The notes beneath the pieces were generated by a model, which saw only the letters and a list, made by a program, of their open reading frames with translations, was not told the origin of the DNA and made no database searches. From contig NZ_BAABDD010000019.1 in the NCBI RefSeq assembly GCF_039539445.1, positions 1 through 64,000 on the forward strand: a stretch of DNA of 64,000 nt, written 5' to 3'. A program made the translations under genes and the position numbers. Shown piece by piece: positions 1-8,249 of the stretch (positions are counted from its first letter, which is position 1; every line of letters starts with the position of its first letter). Source of the DNA: Salinactinospora qingdaonensis. Lineage in GTDB: Bacteria > Actinomycetota > Actinomycetes > Streptosporangiales > Streptosporangiaceae.

Positions 1-63
<63 letters not shown>

Positions 64-73
64 GGGGTGGGGT

Positions 74-1027
74 ATGGAATTGGTTGGCATTGCTGAGGTG
101 TGGGCTGCGGTGGAGCGGGTGCGGGGGTGGGCGGTGCGGACGCCGTTGGTGCCGTGTCCGTGGGCGCGGGGGCGGTTGTGGGTGAAGCCGGAGGGGTTGC
201 AGCCGGTGGGGGCGTTTAAGGTGCGGGGGGTGGCGAATGCGTTGGCGTGTCGTGAGGTGGCGCGCCGTGGGGTGGGGGTGGTGACGCATTCGTCGGGTAA
301 TCATGGGCGGGCGTTGGCGTATGTGGCGCGGGGGCTTGGGGTGGAGTGTGTGGTGGTGGTGCCGCGGGGGGCGCCTGAGGTGAAGGTGGCTGCGGTGCGG
401 GGGTTGGGTGCGCGGGTGGTTGTGGTGGATGCGGGGCGTCGGGAGGAGGTGGCGTGGGAGGTGGCGGCTGCGGAGGGGAAGGTGTTGGTGCCTCCGTTTG
501 ATGATCGGGATGTGATTGCTGGTCAGGGGACGGTTGGGGTGGAGGTTGTGGCGGATTTGGCGGAGGTGGAGACGGTGTTGGTGCCGGTGGGTGGTGGGGG
601 GTTGGCTTCGGGGGTGGCGACGGCGGTGAAGGCGTTGCGGCCGGGGGTGCGTGTGGTGGGGGTGGAGCCGGAGTTGGCGGGGGATGCGGCGGAGAGTGTG
701 CGGGAGGGGCGGTTGGTGGTGTGGCCGGTGGAGGAGCGGTCGCGCACGGTTGCTGATGGGGTGCGGGTGGGGTTGTCGGAGTTGACGTTTGCGCATGTGT
801 GGGAGCGGTTGGATGGTGTGGTGACGGTGAGTGAGGAGGAGATTTTGGCGGCGATGGGGGCGTTGGTGTGTGAGGGGCGGATGGTGGCGGAGCCGAGTGG
901 GGCGGTTGCGGTGGCGGCGCAGTTGGCGGGCAAGGCGCCGGGGGGTTCGACGGTGGCGGTGGTGTCGGGGGGTAATGCGGATCGGGGGGTGTTGGCGCGG
1001 GTGGTGGGGGAGTATGGGCGGGGGTGA
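74..1027 (+). CDS. PLP-dependent threonine/serine dehydratase family protein
   Basis: A fold-type II PLP enzyme of about 317 residues, likely deaminating L-threonine or L-serine to a 2-oxo acid. The cofactor lysine lies in GAFKVRG (K49), the substrate loop is SSGNHG (73-78), and the glycine-rich phosphate clamp is PVGGGGLASG near residue 180. I start at the ATG at 74 rather than the in-frame TTG at 62, which abuts the poly-G run. No clear ribosome site is visible in the G-rich leader. There is no C-terminal ACT domain, so it resembles catabolic or racemase-type relatives rather than biosynthetic IlvA. A second paralogue lies at 8250-9191. The coding strand is almost devoid of C. Confidence 0.85.
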   Translation: MELVGIAEVWAAVERVRGWAVRTPLVPCPWARGRLWVKPEGLQPVGAFKVRGVANALACREVARRGVGVVTHSSGNHGRALAYVARGLGVECVVVVPRGAPEVKVAAVRGLGARVVVVDAGRREEVAWEVAAAEGKVLVPPFDDRDVIAGQGTVGVEVVADLAEVETVLVPVGGGGLASGVATAVKALRPGVRVVGVEPELAGDAAESVREGRLVVWPVEERSRTVADGVRVGLSELTFAHVWERLDGVVTVSEEEILAAMGALVCEGRMVAEPSGAVAVAAQLAGKAPGGSTVAVVSGGNADRGVLARVVGEYGRG

Positions 1028-1099
1028 GGGCGCGGGTTAGGCTGAGTGGGCGGGGGTTTGTTGTTGTGTGGGGTTGTGTGAGGGGTGTGGTGAAGAGGT

Positions 1100-1981
1100 A
1101 TGGCTCCTACGGTTGTTTCGCCGGAGAGTGTGACGTGGCGGGTGCAGTTGGATCGTGCTATGTGGGTGGCTGGGGTGCGGTCGTTGATGTTGCAGGCGTT
1201 GCATCCGGTGGCGATGCAGGGGGTGTGGCAGCGCTCGGATTTCATGTCTGATCCGGTTGGGCGGTTGTTGCGTACGGCTGATTTTGTGGCGACGACGACG
1301 TATGGCAGTCCGGGGGAGGCTGCGGAGTTGGGGCGGCGGGTGCGGGCGGTGCATCGGCGGTTGGGGTTTGTTGATCCGGCGACGGGGCGGTGGCATCGGG
1401 TGGATGAGCCGGAGTTGTTGGTGTGGGTGCACTGTGCGGAGGTGGTGTCGTATTTGGATGTGGTCAGGCGGGCTGGGGTGGGGTTGAGCGCGGATGAGGC
1501 GGATCGGTATGTGGCTGAGCAGCGGCATACGGCGACGTATGTGGGGTTGGCGCGTGAGGATGTGCCGGGTTCGGTGGGGGAGTTGCGGGAGTATTTCGCT
1601 GGGATGCGGCCTCGGTTGCGGGCTGGTGTGGAGGCGCGGGCGGCGGTGCGGTTTTTGTTGTGGCCGAAGATGCCGCGGCGGTTGCGGGGGTTGGCGGTGT
1701 TTAAGCCGGTGTGGGCGCCGGTGGGGGCGTTGGCCTATTACAGCTTGCCGGGGTGGGCGCGGCGGGAGTATGGGGTGTTGCCGGAGGTGCCGGGTGGGCA
1801 GGCGGTGGTGACGGTGGCGTTGCGGGGTGTGCGGGCGGGGTTGGCGGCGATGCCGGCGGTGGTGTATGACCGGCTTTTTGATCCGGCGACGGTGCGGCGG
1901 GCGCGTCGTGCGCAGGAGCGGTTGCGGGCGGCGGGGTATGTGTTGGATCGGCGGGGGTGGCCGCGTGGTGGTTGGGGGTGA
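1100..1981 (+). CDS. DUF2236 / MpaB-family oxygenase-like protein
   Basis: A 293-residue protein recognised by the conserved ALHPVAMQGV segment (33-42) and the following aspartate-rich helix, typical of DUF2236 (the family of mycotoxin oxygenase MpaB and rubber oxygenase Lcp, which carry b-type haem). Cytoplasmic: there is no signal peptide. Its length matches the actinobacterial members. The substrate cannot be read from sequence. It stands alone, 72 nt after the dehydratase gene and ahead of a regulator remnant. Confidence 0.8.
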   Translation: MAPTVVSPESVTWRVQLDRAMWVAGVRSLMLQALHPVAMQGVWQRSDFMSDPVGRLLRTADFVATTTYGSPGEAAELGRRVRAVHRRLGFVDPATGRWHRVDEPELLVWVHCAEVVSYLDVVRRAGVGLSADEADRYVAEQRHTATYVGLAREDVPGSVGELREYFAGMRPRLRAGVEARAAVRFLLWPKMPRRLRGLAVFKPVWAPVGALAYYSLPGWARREYGVLPEVPGGQAVVTVALRGVRAGLAAMPAVVYDRLFDPATVRRARRAQERLRAAGYVLDRRGWPRGGWG

Positions 1982-2019
1982 GTGAGGGGTGGGGTGCCCC
2001 ACTCTGGCCACCCCGCTAG

Positions 2020-2552
2020 CCGGGAGTGGCGGTGGATGCCTCGGTGCTGTTCGTTGACAACGGCACGGTGTTGACCTCGGCGGGGGTGGCGGCGGGGCTG
2101 GATGTGTGTCTGCACTTGGTGCGGCGGGAGTTGGTGGCGGCTGTGGCGCGGCGGTTGGTGATGGCTCCCCAGCGTGCTGGGGGCAGGCTCAGTTCATTGC
2201 CCAGGCTCAGCCGGTGGGGCGGGCGGCGGGGTTGCAGGCGACGCTGGAGTGGATGCAGGCCTGGTTGCATCGGCCGTTGACGTTGGCTGAGATCGCTGCG
2301 CATGCCGGTTGTAGTGTGCGTAGCCTCAATCGGCGGTTTCGTTTTGAGGTGGCGACGACGCCGTTGCGGTGGTTGGTGGGGGCGCGGGAGCTGTTGGAGA
2401 GCACGGATTGGACGGTGGAGCGGGTGGCGGTGGCGGCGGGTTTTGCTACGGCGGCGACGTTGCGTCACCATTTCACGCGGGTGGTGGGGACTTCGCCGCG
2501 GGCCTATCGGGAGATGTTTGGTGGCCGTGGGGGAGTGGGTGGGGGGAAATAG
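2020..2552 (+). pseudogene. GlxA-family AraC-type regulator remnant, truncated and frameshifted
   Basis: Two reading frames join to give the end of a DJ-1/PfpI domain (FVDNGTVLTSAGVAAGLD, then CLHLVRRE) and a full AraC DNA-binding domain (LTLAEIAAHAGCSVRSLNRR to GTSPRAYREMF). A stop codon at 2017-2019 lies immediately upstream, and most of the N-terminal DJ-1 domain is absent. The frame changes in a run of five Gs near 2175, where six would restore GGQAQF. The truncation indicates a true pseudogene; the frameshift alone could be a homopolymer error. The DNA-binding part from about 2178 is uninterrupted. Confidence 0.85.
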
Positions 2553-2589
2553 TGGCGTAGGTGTTGGCTGCGAGCGCGAGAGGGTGGAT

Positions 2590-3096
2590 ATGGGTTCGGT
2601 GTCGCAGGTGCGGGTGCGGCGGGTGGGGTTGGCAGATGCGGTGGTGCGGCCGATGGTGGAGGAGTTGTTGGCGGAGTACACGCGGCGGTATGGGGCTGCG
2701 GCGGCGTGGCGGGAGATGGCCGGTGGTGAGGCGGGGGAGTTCGCTGCTCCTGGTGGGGCGGTGTTGGTGGTTGAGGTGGCGGGGGCGGTGGTGGCGGGTG
2801 GGGCGTTTCGGCGGGTGGATGGGGTGACGTGTGAGTTCAAGCGGATTTGGACGGCGGCGGGGCAGCGGCGTCGGGGGTGGGGGCGGCGGTTGATGGCGGA
2901 GTTGGAGGCGCAGGCGGGGGCGTATGGCTACCGGCGGGTGGTGTTGACGACGGGGCCGAGTCAGCCGGAGGCGGTGGCGATGTATGAGGCGTTGGGCTAT
3001 GAGTTGGAGGCGGGGGTGGGGGTGGATGCGTCGGGGGTGCGGCGTTATTACCGTTTTGTGAAGTCGTTGCCGGGGGTGGGGTCGTTGGGGTCGTAG
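2590..3096 (+). CDS. GNAT-family N-acetyltransferase
   Basis: A 168-residue GNAT protein. The acetyl-CoA loop is visible as AGQRRRGWGRRLMAELE (about 95-111), followed by the conserved GPSQPEAVAMYEALGY segment that closes the fold. The chosen ATG at 2590 gives a normal GNAT length; the frame is open far upstream but overlaps the AraC remnant there. Its 3' end overlaps the convergent nitroreductase gene by 49 nt. The acceptor substrate is unknown. Confidence 0.85.
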   Translation: MGSVSQVRVRRVGLADAVVRPMVEELLAEYTRRYGAAAAWREMAGGEAGEFAAPGGAVLVVEVAGAVVAGGAFRRVDGVTCEFKRIWTAAGQRRRGWGRRLMAELEAQAGAYGYRRVVLTTGPSQPEAVAMYEALGYELEAGVGVDASGVRRYYRFVKSLPGVGSLGS

Positions 3097-3671
3097 GGCA
3101 GGGGGTGGCCCCAGTGGCCGTAGTGGATGATTTCGTCGCGGGGGCGGCGGCGGGTGGTGAGGTCGCGGGGGTGGGGTTGAGCGCTGTAGCCGATGGCGAT
3201 GGCGCCGATGGGGTCGTGGTCGTGGGGGATGTCGAAGGTGGTGTGCAGGAGGGGGCGGTGGTGGGGGGTGAGGGCGAAGAACCAGGCGCCGAGGCCTTCG
3301 TCGACGGCGGTTTGCAGGATGAGGAGGGCGGCCATGGCGGTGTCGAGGAGCCAGTAGGGCATGGTCCAGGTGGTTTCGTCGCGGTCGGGGTAGCCCTTGT
3401 CGGGGTGGGCGTAGCGGTCGAGGTAGGCGGTTTTGTTGGCGATGGGCACGATGATGAGGGGGGCGTTGCCGGCGGTTTTGCCGGCTTGGTTGAGGAAGCG
3501 GCGCAGGTGGGGGCCTTCGAGGACGAGGAAGGCTTGGCCTTGGGAGAAGCCGGCTGAGGGGCCGCGGCGGGCGTGGTCGAGGATGCGGTGGAGGCTGGCG
3601 CGCGGGACGGGGCGGTGGGGGTCGAAGCGGCGCACCATGTGGCGGGCGGCGACGAGCTGGCGAAACTCCAT
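3048..3671 (-). CDS. Nitroreductase family protein
   Basis: A 207-residue FMN-dependent nitroreductase-fold protein, probably NAD(P)H-dependent. It shows the N-terminal FMN-phosphate pattern HMVRRFDPHRPVP, the GPSAGFSQGQ loop, and the helical DTAMAALLILQTAVDEGLGAW segment split here as DTAMAALLIL then QTAVDEGLGAW. Its length is normal. The start at 3671 (MEFRQLVAAR) fits the family; upstream extension is proline/histidine-rich and looks untranslated. It is convergent with the GNAT gene, and the two stop regions overlap by 49 nt. Confidence 0.85.
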   Translation of the reverse strand: MEFRQLVAARHMVRRFDPHRPVPRASLHRILDHARRGPSAGFSQGQAFLVLEGPHLRRFLNQAGKTAGNAPLIIVPIANKTAYLDRYAHPDKGYPDRDETTWTMPYWLLDTAMAALLILQTAVDEGLGAWFFALTPHHRPLLHTTFDIPHDHDPIGAIAIGYSAQPHPRDLTTRRRPRDEIIHYGHWGHPLPYDPNDPTPGNDFTKR

Positions 3672-3811
3672 TGGGGCATGGTAGCGGGGCTGGTGGGGGG
3701 TGGGTGGTGGCCTGTCGTGGGTGGGGTGGGCTCCTACCATGGGTGAGGGAAGGGGCTGGCGGTGCCTGGTGGGGCCGGCCCACGGGGTAGGTCAGGATGG
3801 AGCGTTGAGTC

Positions 3812-5338
3812 GTGAGTGAGCAGCAGCGTCACAGTGAGTCCGGCGACGAGGGTGCGGGGGCGGCTCCGGTGTTCACGCCGCGTAAGAATGGGTTTTATCA
3901 GAGTGTTTCTGAGGAGTTGGCGGCGTGGATGCGCACGGGGTGGGCCGATACGGAGCGTCGCGATGTGGAGTTGGTGGAGCAGGCGCCGTATGCGGCTAAG
4001 CGGCGGGCGGCGTTGAGTGCGCGGTTTCCCGGTGAGCGGCTGGTGGTGCCGGCGGGGACGTTGAAGACGCGCTCCAACGACACGGAGTATCCGTTTCGGG
4101 CTTCGTGTGACTATGCCTATCTCACGGGGGATCAGTCTGAGCAGGGGTGTTTGGTGCTGGAGCCGCGTGCGGGGGGCGGCCATGAGGTGACGGTGTATGT
4201 GCGGCCCCGGTCTAACCGGGACAATGGTGAGTTTTGGCTCGATGGTCATGGTGAGTTGTGGGCGGGGCGTCGGGCGAGTCTTGCGGAGGCGTCACGGATG
4301 TTGGGGGTGGCCACGCGGGACGTGCGGGAGTTGCCGCAGGTGTTGCGGGAGGCGCCGGCGGTGCCCACGCGGGTGGTGCGGGGCCATGATGCGCAGGTGG
4401 AGCAGGTGTTGGCGCAGGTGCGTGGTGGTGAGGAGGGGAGTGGGCAGGAGCGCGGTGAGACGGAGCGGGTGGCTGCCGAGCGTGACGCGCAGTTGGGGAT
4501 TGCGTTGCATGAGGCGCGGCTGGTCAAGGATGACTGGGAGATCGGGCAGTTGCAGCGCGCGGTTGATGCGACGGTGCGTGGGTTTGTCGATGTGGTGCGG
4601 GAGTTGCCGCAGGCGCAGGCCACCTCGGAGCGGTATGTGGAGGGGACGTTCTTTCGGCGGGCGCGGGTCGAGGGCAATGATGTGGGCTATGGCACGATCG
4701 CTGCGTGCGGGGCGCATGCGGCCACGTTGCATTGGATGCGCAATGACGGGCCGGTGCGTGCCGGGGATCTGTTGCTGTTGGATGCCGGGGTGGAGATGGA
4801 CACGCTCTACACCGCTGATGTGACGCGCACGCTGCCGGTGTCGGGGGAGTTCACGCCGGTGCAGCGGCAGGTGTATGAGTTGGTGTATGCCGCGCAGGAG
4901 GCGGGGATTGCCGCGGTGGCGCCGGGGCGGGCGTTTCGGGCGTTCCATGAGGCGGCGCAGCGGGTGTTGGCTGAGGGGTTGATCGCGTGGGGGCTGTTGG
5001 AGGGTCCGGTGGAGCGGGTGCTGGAGTTGGGGTTGCAGCGCCGGTACACGTTGCATGGCACGGGGCACATGTTGGGGTTGGATGTGCATGACTGTGCCAG
5101 TGCGCGTACCGAGTGCCATTTGGAGGCGGATTTGCAGCCGGGCATGGTGTTGACGGTGGAGCCGGGCGTGTATTTTCAGCCTGATGATGTGACGGTGCCG
5201 CAGGAGCTGCGGGGTATCGGGGTGCGTATCGAAGACGACGTGGTGGTGACGTCGTCGGGTCGTCGGGTGTTGTCGGCGGCGTTGCCGCGGGAGGCCGATG
5301 CGGTGCAGGCGTGGATGGCTGAGGTGATGGCGTCGTAG
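3812..5338 (+). CDS. pepP: Aminopeptidase P family protein (Xaa-Pro aminopeptidase, M24B)
   Basis: A 508-residue metallopeptidase that removes N-terminal residues preceding proline. The N-terminal creatinase-like domain spans about 1-230. The C-terminal pita-bread domain carries the two-metal ligands in order: DAGVE, DVTRT, HGTGHMLGLDVHD, TVEPGVY and GVRIEDD. All five ligand positions are present. Start is GTG at 3812; a methionine start is not available nearby. Cytoplasmic, single gene. Its coding strand is strongly G-biased like its neighbours. Confidence 0.9.
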   Translation: MSEQQRHSESGDEGAGAAPVFTPRKNGFYQSVSEELAAWMRTGWADTERRDVELVEQAPYAAKRRAALSARFPGERLVVPAGTLKTRSNDTEYPFRASCDYAYLTGDQSEQGCLVLEPRAGGGHEVTVYVRPRSNRDNGEFWLDGHGELWAGRRASLAEASRMLGVATRDVRELPQVLREAPAVPTRVVRGHDAQVEQVLAQVRGGEEGSGQERGETERVAAERDAQLGIALHEARLVKDDWEIGQLQRAVDATVRGFVDVVRELPQAQATSERYVEGTFFRRARVEGNDVGYGTIAACGAHAATLHWMRNDGPVRAGDLLLLDAGVEMDTLYTADVTRTLPVSGEFTPVQRQVYELVYAAQEAGIAAVAPGRAFRAFHEAAQRVLAEGLIAWGLLEGPVERVLELGLQRRYTLHGTGHMLGLDVHDCASARTECHLEADLQPGMVLTVEPGVYFQPDDVTVPQELRGIGVRIEDDVVVTSSGRRVLSAALPREADAVQAWMAEVMAS

Positions 5339-5354
5339 CGGCGAGGACTGGGGG

Positions 5355-6032
5355 TTAGGTGGGGTCGTCGGTGGGAGGGTAGGTGTTATAGGCCTCGACT
5401 TGTTCTTGGCCGGATAGGGCGGCGATGGCGTCCATGATGTCGTCGGTGACGACGCGGCGGGCTTTGCTGGGTTTGATGTGGTCGTAGCCGGTGGAGAAGT
5501 CCATGGCGGGGCCGAAGCGCACCGTGATGGGGCGGATGCGGGGGATGCGGGTGCCGATGGGTTGGAGGTCTTGGGTGCCCAGGAGGGCGACGGGGACGAC
5601 GGGGGCACCTGAGGTGAGTGCGAGATAGGCCACTCCGGTGCGGCCTCGGTAGAGGCGTCCGTCGCGGGAGCGGGTGCCTTCGGGGTAGACGGCGAAGGCT
5701 TCGCCGTGGGCGAGCAGGTCGAGGCCGGTGTGCAGGGAGGTCATGGCGTCGCGGTTGGTGCCGCGTTTGACGGGCACGGCGCCGAGGGCTTCGAAGGTGG
5801 CTTTGGAGAGGCGTCCTTTGAGGCCGGGACCGGTGAAGTATTCCGATTTGGCGAGGAAGCGCACGCGGCGTGATACGGCCAGGGGGATCACGATGTGGTC
5901 GGAAAACGACAGGTGGTTGCTGGCCAAGATGACGGGTCCGGTGCTGGGGACGTGGTCGCGTCCTTCGATGGTGGGGCGGTAGAGCACTGTTGCAATGACC
6001 CCGGCCAGTCGCCGAACCGTGTCGTAGAGCAC
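5355..6032 (-). CDS. 1-acyl-sn-glycerol-3-phosphate acyltransferase (PlsC family)
   Basis: A 225-residue acyltransferase of phospholipid synthesis, acting at the inner membrane face. The catalytic NHLSFSD (NHx4D) box, the PEGTRSRDG substrate motif and VPVALLGT are all seen in order. I place the start at the GTG at 6032 because AAGGAGG lies 4 nt before it; an in-frame ATG at 6089 would add 19 residues unlike the family and lacks a ribosome site. It is divergent from the channel gene, with about 100 nt between. Confidence 0.88.
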   Translation of the reverse strand: MLYDTVRRLAGVIATVLYRPTIEGRDHVPSTGPVILASNHLSFSDHIVIPLAVSRRVRFLAKSEYFTGPGLKGRLSKATFEALGAVPVKRGTNRDAMTSLHTGLDLLAHGEAFAVYPEGTRSRDGRLYRGRTGVAYLALTSGAPVVPVALLGTQDLQPIGTRIPRIRPITVRFGPAMDFSTGYDHIKPSKARRVVTDDIMDAIAALSGQEQVEAYNTYPPTDDPT

Positions 6033-6134
6033 CCATCCTCCTTGGCTGTCGGGGGCCACCTGCTGTGGCCATGCGCACAAACCGAACATACCGGTCTGAG
6101 GTGGGGTTGGTGTTGGGGGCGGTTGCCCCCGACG

Positions 6135-6884
6135 ATGGTGGTCATGATCAACGAGTCAGCTTTGGAGTCGTGGCGTCGCCGGACTGAGTTTCCCCTTGCG
6201 GCGGCGGCGCTGATCTTCTTGGGGGCCTGGGCGTGGCCCATCATTGACCCGCACAGTGCCCAGCCGTGGCGGGAGGCGTGTCGGTTTACGACGTGGCTGG
6301 TGTGGGCGCTGTTCGCGGTGGACTACACGGTGAGTTTGGTGTTGGCCCAGCAGCGGTGGCGGTTTGTCAAGCAGTACTGGTTCGATCTGCTGATCATCGC
6401 GTTGCCGTTGTTGCGGCCGTTGCGGGCGTTGCGGCTGATTCACGTGGTGCAGTTGCTGAACCGGCGGTTCTCGGTGAGCTTGCGTGGCAACGTCAGCATG
6501 TATGTGTCGGTGGTGACGGCACTGGTGGTGTTTTGCGCGGCGGTGGCGGTGTTGGACGCTGAGCGGGGCGCGCCGGGGGCCAATATCGACAGTTTGGGGG
6601 ATGCGTTGTGGTGGGCGGCCACGACGGTGACCACGGTGGGCTATGGCGACTACTATCCGGTGACCGTCTCGGGGCGGCTGGTGGCGATGACGTTGTTCTT
6701 GGCCGGGATCGCGCTGTTGGGTGTGGTGACGGGGACGTTGGCCTCGTGGTTCACCGAGCGGGTGCGAGAAACCGAGGAGACGGCCACCGCGACCCAGGAC
6801 CAGGTGGCCGCGTTGACGGCTGAGGTGCGGGCGCTGCGGCAGCGGCTGGAGGGTGAGCAGCACCGCCGTGATGAGGGGGTGTAG
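6135..6884 (+). CDS. Voltage-gated-type potassium channel protein
   Basis: A 249-residue membrane protein. The selectivity filter TTVGYGD is at 166-172 between two membrane helices. Upstream are further helices and an arginine-spaced S4-like helix (RPLRALRLIHVVQLLNRR, 94-111), so it is a single-chain Kv-type channel subunit that would assemble as a tetramer. Residues 205-243 are charged and heptad-like, probably a coiled-coil tetramerisation tail as in other prokaryotic Kv channels. An alternative start ATG lies 9 nt downstream. No RCK/TrkA regulatory domain is present. Confidence 0.9.
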   Translation: MVVMINESALESWRRRTEFPLAAAALIFLGAWAWPIIDPHSAQPWREACRFTTWLVWALFAVDYTVSLVLAQQRWRFVKQYWFDLLIIALPLLRPLRALRLIHVVQLLNRRFSVSLRGNVSMYVSVVTALVVFCAAVAVLDAERGAPGANIDSLGDALWWAATTVTTVGYGDYYPVTVSGRLVAMTLFLAGIALLGVVTGTLASWFTERVRETEETATATQDQVAALTAEVRALRQRLEGEQHRRDEGV

Positions 6885-6960
6885 GCCCGCCGGCGGTAGG
6901 GTAGCGGGATCGTCTTGTCGTGGATGTGCGTGGTCACAGTGGTACGGCCAGGAGGCGATC

Positions 6961-7251
6961 ATGCGTCGGTTGAGCGACAACGAGATCTCGGTGGCTCTGG
7001 CGAGTTTGGTGCATTGGGAGTACGACCACGGGGGACTGGCGCGGGCGGCCCCGCGCGAGTACGGCGATGTGGAGGCCACGGCGGCGCGGGTGGCCGGCGC
7101 CGACCGTGACCACGTGTCGACGTCGACCACGTCGGCGGGGCGGGTGCTGCGGGTGGCCTCGCCTCGGGAAGGTGGGGTGACGGTGGTGGATGTGGATTTG
7201 GCGGTGCGCATCGAGCAGGAGCTCACCGGTGGGCCGGCGTTAGCGAGATAG
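6961..7251 (+). CDS. Small pterin-4a-carbinolamine dehydratase-like protein lacking the HHP motif
   Basis: A 96-residue protein with AGGAGG 6 nt before its ATG. The order LSDNEISVALASLVHWEY ... GGVTVVDVDLAVRIEQ matches the start and end of the pterin-4a-carbinolamine dehydratase/DCoH fold. The catalytic His-His-Pro segment is replaced by ADRDHVSTST, so dehydratase activity is doubtful. It may be a diverged structural relative. It lies 76 nt after the channel gene on the same strand. The family assignment is tentative. Confidence 0.5.
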   Translation: MRRLSDNEISVALASLVHWEYDHGGLARAAPREYGDVEATAARVAGADRDHVSTSTTSAGRVLRVASPREGGVTVVDVDLAVRIEQELTGGPALAR

Positions 7252-7268
7252 CCGGTCGCCAGTCCTTC

Positions 7269-7517
7269 GTGGACCGCCGGGCAGCCCAGGCGGCACGCCA
7301 GTGTCTGGGCGAACAGGTCACGATCGCCACCCCCTCGATGGGGCGGCTTCCATTTCCCGATCGCAGCTTCGACGTGAGCTGGGCCGAGGCGTCGATATAC
7401 TCGGTTGGCTTCGACACCGTCCAGCGAGCCTGGCGCCGCTTGCTCGCCCCGGCGGTGTCCTTGCCCTCGAGACTGAGATGACCTCCGTCGCCCCCCGTGT
7501 CGCGAACGCCATCGTCT
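7269..7517 (+). pseudogene. Class I SAM methyltransferase remnant
   Basis: The frame from 7269 encodes PFPDRSFDVSWAEASIY and FDTVQRAWRRLLAP, the acidic motif and following helix of a class I methyltransferase. It then jumps frame near 7440, where the next frame reads RPGGVLALETEM, the expected continuation. The SAM-binding glycine motif and everything upstream are missing, as is the C-terminal half. One base is missing in the CCCCGG run at the shift. This is a fragment, not a working gene. Confidence 0.65.
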
Positions 7518-7540
7518 CCAGTGGAAACGGGACTACCACG

Positions 7541-8047
7541 ATGACATGGATCACCCGCCCCGAGACCGCCGCTGACATCCCCGCCATCCGCGCCATCCTC
7601 CTGGCCGCCTTCCCTACCGCTGAGGAAGCCGACCTCGTCGACGCCCTGCGCGCCGACCCCACGGCGTGGATCGAGGGCCTGTCGATGATCGCCACCACCG
7701 GTGACGGTAGTCCGGTCGGGTATGCTCTGCTCACGCGATGCCGGGTCGACGGCGCCCCCGCCCTCGCTCTAGCGCCGTGCGCGGTGCTGCCCTCGCTCCA
7801 GCGCACCGGCGCCGGCTCCGCCGCCATCCGCGCCGCCTTGGACGCCGCCCAGGCGAGGGGGGAGAACCTCGTTGTTGTCCTGGGCCATGCTGACTACTAT
7901 CCGCGGTTTGGCTTCACTGTGGCCTCTCGGTTGGGTATCCACGTTCCCTTCGAGGTGCCCGACGAGGCCATGATGGCCATGGCGCTCGACGACACCCGCC
8001 CCATCCCCACCGGCACCATTCGGTATCCTGCCGCGTTCGGCCTGTGA
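7541..8047 (+). CDS. GNAT-family N-acetyltransferase (YhbS-like)
   Basis: A 168-residue acetyltransferase: RPETAADIPAIRAILLAAF at the N-terminus, an acetyl-CoA loop in LQRTGAGSAAIRAALDAA, and the typical GHADYYPRFGFTVAS strand-turn of the YhbS/predicted-acetyltransferase branch. The ATG at 7541 is the first fitting start. The preceding in-frame codons belong to the methyltransferase remnant, so transcription may have originated with that lost gene. The acceptor is unknown. Confidence 0.85.
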   Translation: MTWITRPETAADIPAIRAILLAAFPTAEEADLVDALRADPTAWIEGLSMIATTGDGSPVGYALLTRCRVDGAPALALAPCAVLPSLQRTGAGSAAIRAALDAAQARGENLVVVLGHADYYPRFGFTVASRLGIHVPFEVPDEAMMAMALDDTRPIPTGTIRYPAAFGL

Positions 8048-8249
8048 CTGCGCCTGTGGCGGCCCGGGGGACAGCCTGGGGAACCGCGGCCCCGTCCTGG
8101 CCCTACGGTCGTGGGGTGATATCGGGGGCGGTACTGGCGGGAGGGTGTTGCTTGAGTGATCTGTGTTCTCCGTGGCTTCCGCCGCCAGGAACGCCTCATG
8201 GGGCCCGGGCAGCGCCCTGGTGGTCGATTCCCGCGCCAGTAACGAGGCC

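Noticed and set aside
1037..2011. Long minus-strand open frame antisense to the DUF2236 gene
   Set aside because: Proline/arginine/histidine-rich shadow created by the G-rich strand; no family likeness, while the + strand matches DUF2236.
2473..3783. 436-codon minus-strand frame across GNAT and nitroreductase
   Set aside because: Low-complexity proline/arginine translation caused by strand skew; the two recognised genes explain the DNA.
4292..5608. 438-codon minus-strand frame antisense to aminopeptidase P
   Set aside because: No conserved motif; the + strand contains all M24 metal ligands.
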